From JAAZBV01 sp964499695 (GTDB taxonomy: Bacteria; Desulfobacterota; DSM-4660; Desulfatiglandales; HGW-15), in assembly GCA_964499695.1 (NCBI GenBank), contig CAZCMD010000001.1, positions 1-64,000 on the forward strand: DNA of 64,000 nucleotides, given 5' to 3'. Each line of letters starts with the position of its first letter. Position 1 is the first letter of the stretch. Positions 41,933 through 50,265 of the stretch are shown piece after piece. Both the position numbers and the translations under genes were made by a program. A model generated the notes under the pieces. The model saw only the letters and a program-made list of their open reading frames with translations, did not search any database and was not told the origin of the DNA.

Positions 41933-43819
41933 TCAGACTGCAGGGGATATACATGATTCAAGTTTGTTGATAATATTGTTAATCTTAGATGAACCATCAA
42001 TACCGCTATTATTAATTGAATTCCCTATTTCGATAAAAATATTTTTTAGATCGTTAAAATTATCAATTGTCCTGTCCCTGTCAAGACCGAGGATTTCCAG
42101 TATTTTATCACAATATTTAACATGTGATTCAATATCACCTGATTTAAGTTTTATTTCACACATTGTAAGAAGATTTGACAAATCATTACCCTTGATGGCA
42201 AGTGCCTTTTCCAGAAAAATCTGTGCATCTTCATATTTCCCTATTGAAAAAGTTATCTCAGCCAGGATACTCCATGCTTCAGGGCTGTCGGGTCTAGATT
42301 CTGCAGCCTTCATAAAACATTGCAGGGCATATTCCAGTTTTCCTGAAGCTAAATAATAATTACCTAGTTTCAGAAGATCAGAATATGAGGAGCCATTTAT
42401 ATTTTTTGATGATCTTAATATTTCATATGCCTTACCATAATTCTCCTTCCCGAGGTATAATGAAAAAAGACGATTTATAACCGTTTCACCTGTCCCCCCT
42501 GTTTCAACTACTCTTTCAAGTGCTCTAATTTCATCATCTGTGGAACCGCATTTCTTACTGTACTCAGCCAGCATATAGTTTGCGCCATACTCTTCCGGAA
42601 CTTCTTTTAATGTCAGATCAAGATACTCCTTTGCGCAATCCATATCACCTGATTCATCTATATGATAAACAACTATACCCCATAATGTCTTCCATCTGGT
42701 TTCAGACATGTTGCAGGCCTTTTTATAGTATTCCCGCATCTGGGAAAAATTATTTGTTGCATGGTATGCATGGCCTATTAATACTTCTATGGCAGGCCCT
42801 TCATTCATCTGAATATGAGGTGATAAAGCTTCTTCCGGGCTGTTTTTTAAAAAAAGTTCCATATGGTAAAGAAATAATTTTCCAAAATTAATTACATTAT
42901 GCCATTCACCCATAACTCTCGCAACAAATGTTAGTATATAATATGAGTCCATATGACCGGGATATCTTTCGAGAGCCTCATATGCATATTTTTTCGCTTG
43001 CTCATATTGTTTCAGTGAAAAAAATGCAGATGATATAATAAAATAAGTCCATGAGAAAATCGGATTTTTTAAATGGTGAGGTTTCAATAGATTGATACTT
43101 TTTTTAGCTTCTTCTATTGCTTCCTCAAATCTTTTACTTGAAAGGTATGATGCGCTAAGATAATGTCTGTTAAGAGGATTATCAGGATCATTTTCAATTT
43201 CTTTTTCTAAGAGCATTGTTGTCCTTAAAAATTTTTGCTCAGCCTTTATTTCGTCAAGGTCATAACCATAGTGCCATAGTTCAATGTCAGAATAGAATGA
43301 TTTGGTGACTCCGAATATTATTTCATGAATGTCCCGCTCATAATGAATTTTTCGATTATTCCTGAACAACCTACCAACATTATGAATTGACTTCGATTTT
43401 CCTTTCATGCTTGGTGAATTGATTTTTACTAAAATCAAATCTGCATCTTTTGCTTTTTTAATTGCCGGTAGTATTTTTTCACCACTTCCCTTCATAAGCT
43501 CTTCATCGGCATCTACCTGGAATATCCAGTCACCTGTAGCATATTCAAAATAATGGTTTCTTGCCTCGCTGAAACTGTCCTGCCATGGATGAAGGTAGAC
43601 CTTGTCAGTATATTTTTTGGCTATGTTAAGAGAATTGTCCTGCGAACCGGTATCTATGATGATTATTTCATGCGCAATATCTTTTACACTTTTGAGACAG
43701 TTTTCCAGAAACCGCTCTTCATCCTTCACAATAAGACACACTGAGATGGCGGGCCTCTGATTTGATATTTCTCTCCTTGCCTTAACCTTATTCGATATTT
43801 TTTTATTTTTTTTTGTCAT
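41933..43819 (-). CDS. GT2 glycosyltransferase with TPR repeats, candidate flagellin glycosyltransferase
   Basis: A 628-residue protein. Residues 20-210 are a GT-A/GT2 domain with the nucleotide-binding VCLIVKDEERFLENCL, DTGSQDNSLN and the metal-binding QVDADEEL. From about 210 to 600 it consists of TPR-like helical repeats (HYLSASYLSSKRFEEAIEEA, LKLGNYYLASGKLEYALQCF and others). GT2-TPR proteins are often protein O-glycosyltransferases or work with a peptide scaffold. It is directly upstream of fliC, suggesting flagellin as target, but sugar and acceptor are not known. It ends 140 bases before the fliC promoter, and begins the glycan island as read leftwards. Confidence 0.85.
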   Translation of the reverse strand: MTKKNKKISNKVKARREISNQRPAISVCLIVKDEERFLENCLKSVKDIAHEIIIIDTGSQDNSLNIAKKYTDKVYLHPWQDSFSEARNHYFEYATGDWIFQVDADEELMKGSGEKILPAIKKAKDADLILVKINSPSMKGKSKSIHNVGRLFRNNRKIHYERDIHEIIFGVTKSFYSDIELWHYGYDLDEIKAEQKFLRTTMLLEKEIENDPDNPLNRHYLSASYLSSKRFEEAIEEAKKSINLLKPHHLKNPIFSWTYFIISSAFFSLKQYEQAKKYAYEALERYPGHMDSYYILTFVARVMGEWHNVINFGKLFLYHMELFLKNSPEEALSPHIQMNEGPAIEVLIGHAYHATNNFSQMREYYKKACNMSETRWKTLWGIVVYHIDESGDMDCAKEYLDLTLKEVPEEYGANYMLAEYSKKCGSTDDEIRALERVVETGGTGETVINRLFSLYLGKENYGKAYEILRSSKNINGSSYSDLLKLGNYYLASGKLEYALQCFMKAAESRPDSPEAWSILAEITFSIGKYEDAQIFLEKALAIKGNDLSNLLTMCEIKLKSGDIESHVKYCDKILEILGLDRDRTIDNFNDLKNIFIEIGNSINNSGIDGSSKINNIINKLESCISPAV

Positions 43820-43956
43820 TTTTTTATGGTTTTAAGAGGCTGCTTTTAAGCTAAATCTCATTGATTATTCCATAATCAAAAACATCAATGACATCTCTAT
43901 CTATGGATTAATAATGGGTTCTCTTCAAAAGAATCAAGTTATTCGAATCATATCTG

Positions 43957-44700
43957 TTAACTACTGATTTGCCTTGTACAAAAATAAATTTCGCCTGATG
44001 CTGGTGTTAATCCCATTTTGATAGCATCATTATAATTAACAAGATCGCCTGATTTTATGACTTTTACAGTAAATCCTGAACCACGAAGTCGGTCTGCGTA
44101 ATCCGGGCCGTAACGTCTAACATGATCATCCTGACCAAATGCCTTTAATCGTTCTTCAGGAGCAATTATTGATGCATCTTCGAATGTTTTTTTACTGGTA
44201 ATCGGAACATTCAGTACAGCCCATCCGTTTGTTTTAAGAACTCGAAAGAGTTCTTTCATTGCCTTTTTATCATCTAGGATATGTTCCAATACATGGCTGC
44301 AGTAAATTATATCAAATGATCTGTCAGGATATTTAATATCACAAATATCCATTTTAACCATGGCTCTGGGATTAAATAGATCCGCAGTCAGGTAATCATT
44401 CCCTAAGCGTTCTTTTAGTATTGATATAAAACAAAACTCTGGCGCTATGTGAAGCATTTTTTTTGATTTTCCATCAAAAATATCAGTATTGTTTTGAAAG
44501 AACAACCATGCAAGGCGATGGCGTTCAAGAGCGCCACAGTTAGGACATTGTGCATCTTTACGCGGTACTATCCCAAATGGCTTAAAATATTGTGATGACT
44601 CACCGCACACCGGGCAGTATTTCTCATTATCGCCAGTTAACCCTTCTGTTGTTCCAAGTGATTTGATTTCACATTTTTTACTATAAGAACGATTACCCAT
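43957..44700 (-). CDS. SAM methyltransferase with N-terminal zinc-ribbon
   Basis: A 247-residue protein. Two CxxC pairs (YCPVCGESSQYF and QCPNCGALERHR, residues 29-62) look like a zinc ribbon; a class I Methyltransf_11 domain follows with MLHIAPEFCF (motif I variant), MDICDIKYPD and SHVLEHILDDKKAMKELF. This pattern is seen in glycan-island methyltransferases. The target is unknown. Confidence 0.78.
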   Translation of the reverse strand: MGNRSYSKKCEIKSLGTTEGLTGDNEKYCPVCGESSQYFKPFGIVPRKDAQCPNCGALERHRLAWLFFQNNTDIFDGKSKKMLHIAPEFCFISILKERLGNDYLTADLFNPRAMVKMDICDIKYPDRSFDIIYCSHVLEHILDDKKAMKELFRVLKTNGWAVLNVPITSKKTFEDASIIAPEERLKAFGQDDHVRRYGPDYADRLRGSGFTVKVIKSGDLVNYNDAIKMGLTPASGEIYFCTRQISS

Positions 44701-44822
44701 TATATGCTCTCCTTTAGTGATGCTTAGAAATAATGAAAGCCTTTTTCTGATGCTACAAGCTTGAATCTAAAATTAGTTTTCTTTAACTTAAATACATTAG
44801 ACATCCTATTTTTTAACGGTGC

Positions 44823-45161
44823 TTACCGGGTAAATATTTTAAAACCAAGAAATATTAGATTTTTATTAATTTCAGCATGGTAAGGCTCTGAAGTCGATAT
44901 AAGAACCAGAGCTTCTTTTCTGTGTTGCTTAAATCTCTCTATTGAGAGAATTGGCACATCTAATAGTTTGTTTACACGAATCCTGTTATCTTTTAGAGAA
45001 TACTGATCCAATATGGCAGGAGAGTTATCAATTGATCCATCATTAACACATATAATTTCGATATCTTGCATTGGTTGTGCGAGCACGCTGTCAAGGCATT
45101 GATATATATATTTTTCTGCATTGTATACGGGTATTACAACGCTAACTTTTGGATTGTTCAT
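44823..45161 (-). pseudogene. Remnant of a GT2 glycosyltransferase, internal deletion
   Basis: An open frame of 112 residues. Its first 60 residues are the start of a GT2 domain and are nearly the same as those of the next gene (MNNPKVSVVIPVYNAEKYI against MNNPKISVVIPVYNGEKYL); about three-quarters of the DNA is identical there. After NRIRVN the chain jumps to a 45-residue tail (LLDVPILSIERFKQHRKEAL) that resembles the end of the Rossmann module in the neighbours. The middle of the protein, including the metal-binding DxD, is gone. It is best read as a duplicated glycosyltransferase that lost its middle by deletion, probably not active. Confidence 0.65.
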
Positions 45162-45186
45162 ATTCTATTTTTCCCCATATTTGTAA

Positions 45187-46548
45187 TTATCCCTTGATCC
45201 AGATATTTAATTCATTATCACGCCAGACAATTTTGTTTCGTGGAATACCATTGTTCTGGAGAAACTTATGTACATCCTTAATAATACCTTTATCTGCAAT
45301 TGTAATAACAATGTAATCGATGTTGTGTTTAATAATTTCAGTTGGGCTGCTTATTTCATGGGTTTCATCGGATAATCGTTTGTAATTTTTATCTACCCAG
45401 ATACATGGCTTACCATAACCCATTTCATTCATTACAGAAACAGCAATTTTGCCAAAACCACCAGCACCATATATCGCAATTTTAGAATCCTTTTTGAGTA
45501 AATCGAGAGGAAACTGCTGCTCATAGTAGGCTTTTTGAAGAATGAAAATCTTTTGATTTTCTGATTTTGAATCTTTCAGTAATAATGGATATGTACCAGC
45601 TAAATTTTTCTGATAATAGTTATTCCAGCGTTCTGTTTGGATGATTTTGATGAAATCTGATGAATCAATTTCATCAATGAAACGTTGGGTTTCAAATCTT
45701 ATATTTTCCCAATTGTGACCTGATTCTCTGGAACGGTTGTACCAATAAAACATTTCTTTCAGTTCAATTCCGAGAATCAAATAACGCAATGAATGAGGTA
45801 AAAAATGTGTCCTTTCATCTAAAAGCCGGTACACCTCAAACAAGCATTCGAAATGATTCAAACAACCGCTAAAAAGCGATGTGGGGATATTTTTACGATA
45901 CATAAGAACATAGTTATCTGAAAAGACTACTCTGGCTGCTTTCATAAGAACCAAATAATAAAATGTGTGATCCTCGAAAGTATGCATAAAATCAAATTGT
46001 ATTTTATTGTTTTGAATAAATGATAGTTTATATAAGCCATTCCATGGGGGGTAGCAAATACCATCGGGTGTAAAAGCCTCTGGATAATTTACAAAATTTA
46101 TCACTTTGCCAAAGTATTCTTTGGGAATTTGAGATAAATTGTACGCAGTTTCATGTAAATTTTCTCCAGTTATGGTATCCATTGTATGTACACGAAATTT
46201 TAAAATGTCTGCATCATATCTTTTAGCCTCTTCATAAACTGCTTCGTAGGCGTTATCTACGAGAAAATCATCAGAGTCCAGAAAGTGGATATATTCGCCA
46301 GTGGCTATCTTCATTCCATTGTTACGGGCTGGCCCAAGATGCTGATTGTTTTGATGAATGACTTTTATTTGTTTATATTTTCGAGAGTACTCATCCAATA
46401 TGGCTGGAGAATTATCAGTAGAGCCGTCATTAACACCGATTATCTCTATGCCTTTCATTGGTTGCATAATGACACTATCTAGGCATTGACAAAGGTATTT
46501 TTCTCCGTTGTATACGGGTATCACAACGCTAATCTTTGGGTTATTCAT
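45187..46548 (-). CDS. GT2 glycosyltransferase with C-terminal Rossmann module
   Basis: A 453-residue protein. The GT2 domain (1-230) shows VVIPVYNGEKYL, GVNDGSTDNS and HFLDSDDFLVDN. The last 150 residues (303-453) are a separate module: a helical linker (NNYYQKNLAG) and a nucleotide-binding Rossmann-like fold with IAIYGAGGFGK near 355 and ISSPTEIIK near 400. The same module, about half identical, ends the next gene, a DUF707 protein. It may bind a nucleotide or sugar nucleotide. Acceptor and sugar are unknown. Confidence 0.85.
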   Translation of the reverse strand: MNNPKISVVIPVYNGEKYLCQCLDSVIMQPMKGIEIIGVNDGSTDNSPAILDEYSRKYKQIKVIHQNNQHLGPARNNGMKIATGEYIHFLDSDDFLVDNAYEAVYEEAKRYDADILKFRVHTMDTITGENLHETAYNLSQIPKEYFGKVINFVNYPEAFTPDGICYPPWNGLYKLSFIQNNKIQFDFMHTFEDHTFYYLVLMKAARVVFSDNYVLMYRKNIPTSLFSGCLNHFECLFEVYRLLDERTHFLPHSLRYLILGIELKEMFYWYNRSRESGHNWENIRFETQRFIDEIDSSDFIKIIQTERWNNYYQKNLAGTYPLLLKDSKSENQKIFILQKAYYEQQFPLDLLKKDSKIAIYGAGGFGKIAVSVMNEMGYGKPCIWVDKNYKRLSDETHEISSPTEIIKHNIDYIVITIADKGIIKDVHKFLQNNGIPRNKIVWRDNELNIWIKG

Positions 46549-46572
46549 AATCTACCTATTTCTTTTAAAAAA

Positions 46573-47805
46573 TTATTCTCTGATCCAAGCATTAGAATCG
46601 ATATCACGCCATACAAGCTTATTAAATGGAACACCAATGTTCGTGAGGAACTCACGCACCTCTTTAATAATATTTTTATCTTCAATTGCAATAATAATAA
46701 AATCAAATTTATATTTTTCTATTAGATCTGGGCTGCTTATTTGATACCCATCAACAAATATACTTTTAAAATTTCTGTCTGCCCAAACACAAGGTTTTCC
46801 ATAACCTACTTTATACATTGCTGAAACAGTTCTTTTACCAAAAGCGCCAGCGCCATAAATTGCTATCTTATTCTCCTTTTTAACTATACTGATAGGGAAC
46901 TGCATCTCCCAGTAAAGTTTTTGACGAAGGAAAAATTGATCATTTACTTCTTTTGACTTTTCCGTTGATAGTTGACGAATACCAGCCAACCGCTTCATAT
47001 AATAATGGTTCAAAGGGTTTCTTTGGATACTCTTATTGAAATCAGATATATTTATTTTACTTAAGGAATTTTTTATAATATCAAACTCCACATGATCCTG
47101 TACTTTTATATTATATTGTTCTTTTATTTGTTCCCAAATTTTTTTTCTTATCGGGGTTTCTTGAAGAAGATCAATTTCTCGCTGACCTCCTTTCAATAAA
47201 TTATGTGGATTAATACACGATATTGCATCAATTACTGCTACTTTTCCCTTAATATTTGGCCCTAAAACATTTAAAAACCAGTAATCAACCCCCCATCCTA
47301 TTAAGACTGGATCATATACTTCCATGAATGCATCAAGCTTATCCTTCCGAAATAATGGACATGTAACCTCAACAAAATTTGTATATCTCAAAAAGGTAAA
47401 TGGGTTTGCCTTTGTTATAGGATGGCTGATTTTGCCTATGGGATCAAAGCTTGGTTGAAGCAACCACAGATCATATTGTTCAAGAATTTTAAATAAATTA
47501 CTAATACTGGCACTATCTATAATAATATCGTCATCAATTACTAAAATTCCTTTATAATGATTTAGAATATTTTTCCAGTGTTGGTAAACATAGTGTAGAT
47601 TAGGAAATTTGCCCCCTTTTCTAGAAATGTAAAAATCGGTAATATCTTTATATCGGTTTTTCTCATCCCCATAATAACATACCCATAAGTCAAAGCTTCG
47701 AGGTCCTTGTATCCAACGATATATTTGGGCATTATCTCCTGCCGAGGTAAAAACCAAAAACTTGTAATTGGGACTATCAATATTTTTAATCAGTAAGTTT
47801 GTCAT
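46573..47805 (-). CDS. DUF707-family glycosyltransferase-like protein with Rossmann module
   Basis: A 410-residue protein. The N-terminal 255 residues have DUF707 features: LVIDDDIIID (like the DED motif), LWLLQPSFDPIGKISHPIT, and GWGVDYWFLNVLGPN, as in plant DUF707 proteins, thought to be glycosyltransferase-like. The last 150 residues (260-410) are the same linker plus Rossmann module (IAIYGAGAFGKRTVSAM) found in the adjacent GT2. The swap of one C-terminus between two unlike N-termini suggests the module has its own role, such as binding a common acceptor or nucleotide. Confidence 0.7.
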   Translation of the reverse strand: MTNLLIKNIDSPNYKFLVFTSAGDNAQIYRWIQGPRSFDLWVCYYGDEKNRYKDITDFYISRKGGKFPNLHYVYQHWKNILNHYKGILVIDDDIIIDSASISNLFKILEQYDLWLLQPSFDPIGKISHPITKANPFTFLRYTNFVEVTCPLFRKDKLDAFMEVYDPVLIGWGVDYWFLNVLGPNIKGKVAVIDAISCINPHNLLKGGQREIDLLQETPIRKKIWEQIKEQYNIKVQDHVEFDIIKNSLSKINISDFNKSIQRNPLNHYYMKRLAGIRQLSTEKSKEVNDQFFLRQKLYWEMQFPISIVKKENKIAIYGAGAFGKRTVSAMYKVGYGKPCVWADRNFKSIFVDGYQISSPDLIEKYKFDFIIIAIEDKNIIKEVREFLTNIGVPFNKLVWRDIDSNAWIRE

Positions 47806-47994
47806 GTTATCTTTTTTTCATAATGATTCAGATAATTGTAAGTTTTTAAGTTTAATTTTTAAGTAATAGACTTTTTTTGATAGTAAATTATTTTTTTGTT
47901 AGGTGTTTTTCACCGAGATAGGTACAGTATACTGAGTGAGATAGAAGCTAAGCATTATATAAGGAACAGTAACTATACTTTAATCAAGAACATC

Positions 47995-49281
47995 TTAATA
48001 TCCGCTAAATAGTTTGTACCAAATCAGGTCAGCTATATTCCAGATTGCTGTCTCATCCAGACATCCATTATCGTTGCATACTTCATCCGGAAAGATTGTG
48101 ATAGCCTTGGGAAGGAATTTTGTGAGTTCGTCATATTGTTTTTTTAATATTTTTTCTCTGTGTGCCTCCAGTAAGCGGACAATAACTTGTTTATCAATCT
48201 TGAGTTTGCATAAATCGTTTTGAATGATAGCTTTATCAACATCAAGTAGATCCAAAAATGTATAGTTGTATCTTTTTCTGCTATCCATCTTACAATCGGC
48301 ATCTTTAAATAAAAAGGTCGATACTATTTTTCTTAAAGTGTCGCTGCCGCAAACGCAAACATTCAACCCGTTTGGATTTACCCAATTCGGAAAGTATTCC
48401 TTCATAACTAAAAAGAGGGATTGCTTAAGTGATTTTATATATTGTTTCTGACCGGACATAGCAATATCATCCATCCTTTTAATTGCAAAGCGTAACTGAC
48501 TAAATGCCATCTTTTCTATATACATAGAATAAGCATCAAAAAGTTTGAGCCTTTTAAAATTTTCTACCATGTTTCTGATTGAATCTGGAATACTACCAAG
48601 TGCAGACAAATAGTTAATCGTGCTGTCCTTGCGGTTTCTGAAATAAAAATACATGGGCCGGTTTACACGGCAAACAGACCGGGAAAAAGCTACTAAAGCT
48701 GACGTTACCGGAAAATCTTCATATTTTTGCTTTGACTGTTTAAGACCACTTTTAATGTAAAGAGAACGGCGAAATACTTTTCCCCAAAGGAAAGCCCTCA
48801 TACGGTTTATTGAATCCGGAAATTCTATTGGTATGATTTTTTTATATTCGGGTAATCTTATTTGTGAAATTGACTGTTTTTGATTATGGTTGTTTTCTTC
48901 GATGTAATATATGTCACAAACAGCAATATCCGCATTTAATTTGCTTATTGTTTTAATCATTTCCTCACAATAATCTGTTGACCACCAGTCATCAGCATCT
49001 AAAAAAGTGATGTATTTTCCCTTCGCAAGTTTTACTCCAATATCCCTTGCGGGGCCCTGGCCTTCGTTGTCTTTATAGATATATTGAATTTTTTTTGAAT
49101 TAGTTGATGTAAATTTTTTGCAAATTTCGCCGGAACTATCCGTTGATCCATCATCTATCAAAAATAACTCATAATCTTGGAATGTCTGGGATGCAACAGA
49201 ATTAAGGCATCTTTCAATATATGATTCAACATTGTAAACGGGAAGAATAATGCTTAAGATAGGGTGATTCATATTAATCAA
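47995..49281 (-). CDS. GT2 glycosyltransferase
   Basis: A 428-residue protein with a full GT2 domain at residues 5-230 (SIILPVYNVESYIERCL, LIDDGSTDSSGEI, TFLDADDWWSTD). The C-terminal 190 residues are helical, ending with a short NxDDL-type region not shared with its neighbours. It probably adds a sugar to a growing glycan in the island. Its coding sequence looks more AT-rich than the rnf or che genes, in line with an acquired locus. Confidence 0.83.
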   Translation of the reverse strand: MINMNHPILSIILPVYNVESYIERCLNSVASQTFQDYELFLIDDGSTDSSGEICKKFTSTNSKKIQYIYKDNEGQGPARDIGVKLAKGKYITFLDADDWWSTDYCEEMIKTISKLNADIAVCDIYYIEENNHNQKQSISQIRLPEYKKIIPIEFPDSINRMRAFLWGKVFRRSLYIKSGLKQSKQKYEDFPVTSALVAFSRSVCRVNRPMYFYFRNRKDSTINYLSALGSIPDSIRNMVENFKRLKLFDAYSMYIEKMAFSQLRFAIKRMDDIAMSGQKQYIKSLKQSLFLVMKEYFPNWVNPNGLNVCVCGSDTLRKIVSTFLFKDADCKMDSRKRYNYTFLDLLDVDKAIIQNDLCKLKIDKQVIVRLLEAHREKILKKQYDELTKFLPKAITIFPDEVCNDNGCLDETAIWNIADLIWYKLFSGY

Positions 49282-49437
49282 TCTATTTTATGAGATAATC
49301 TCATCGGAAAACATATAAGCTTTCATTAAAAAGTTTGCGTTTATTCTTGTCTAGTGGGAAAAATATTATTAAAAACAATTGATATCGATGGTCCCTTGAT
49401 ATCCTTTATTGTGGACATACTTAATTGCTGTTATGTT

Positions 49438-50100
49438 TTATTTTATTGCATTTACATAAAGTGTGCCTAGCTTTCGATCTATACTATCCAATTCATCATC
49501 GAATTCACGACGCTGGATTTTTTTGAAGCCTGAATTGCACAAAGCCCGAGAGAGTGTTTTGAAATCATATGCAAATTTATGTTGATCACCTTGGCGAAAA
49601 TGATAGTTGATATGTTCAATTTCTGTTTGGCACCATTCTGGATGCCACCTTTCTTTCGCAATTTTATAGTAACCATCAGATTTGTTTGTATTGTACTCTA
49701 TAATAGGCCACTCTGTGTCTGGCACGCCAACGCTGAATAGCCCCCCGTTCTCAAGGACTCGATAACATTCTCTAAGAAATGAATTAGCGACCTTTGGATA
49801 GTCAAGATGCTCTAGAAAGTGCTCTGAATATACTATAGAACAAGAATTATCAGAAAAAGGGAGAGGTTCTCTCATGTCAAGTGCAATTTCCGCTTTTGAA
49901 GATAGATCAATGTTTATCCAATCTTTTTTAATTTTAGGACCACACCCAATATTTAGTTTCAGATGCATCTGATTGGAAATTTTACGAGCCTTTCGAACTC
50001 CTTTTCTATGGTTACGGAGTGTATCAAATTCGAGCTTTAAAATTTTAAGCGATGATATAAAACCATGAGTCGTATATTTTTCTAACAATTTCATGATCAT
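49438..50100 (-). CDS. SAM-dependent methyltransferase
   Basis: A 220-residue class I methyltransferase. Motif I is LKLNIGCGPKIKKDWINID, followed by MREPLPFSDNS and SEHFLEHLDYPKVANSFLRE, typical of Methyltransf_11 enzymes in polysaccharide clusters. The first 45 residues are basic and helical. AGGA stands seven bases before the ATG at 50100. It could methylate a sugar or a phosphate-linked group; the substrate is unknown. Confidence 0.82.
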   Translation of the reverse strand: MIMKLLEKYTTHGFISSLKILKLEFDTLRNHRKGVRKARKISNQMHLKLNIGCGPKIKKDWINIDLSSKAEIALDMREPLPFSDNSCSIVYSEHFLEHLDYPKVANSFLRECYRVLENGGLFSVGVPDTEWPIIEYNTNKSDGYYKIAKERWHPEWCQTEIEHINYHFRQGDQHKFAYDFKTLSRALCNSGFKKIQRREFDDELDSIDRKLGTLYVNAIK

Positions 50101-50265
50101 TTTTTAATCCTTCATAGTTATAGGGTGGCAAAGCAAAATATTAAGCAGAAAATGTTTAGATTGCTACTTTACATATAAACTGGGTGGTAAATTAATTGAA
50201 GCAAAAGTAAACTTGGCATGGATGTCCAAATAAGGTAAAGAGTTACTGTGTGGGAGATATAACAA

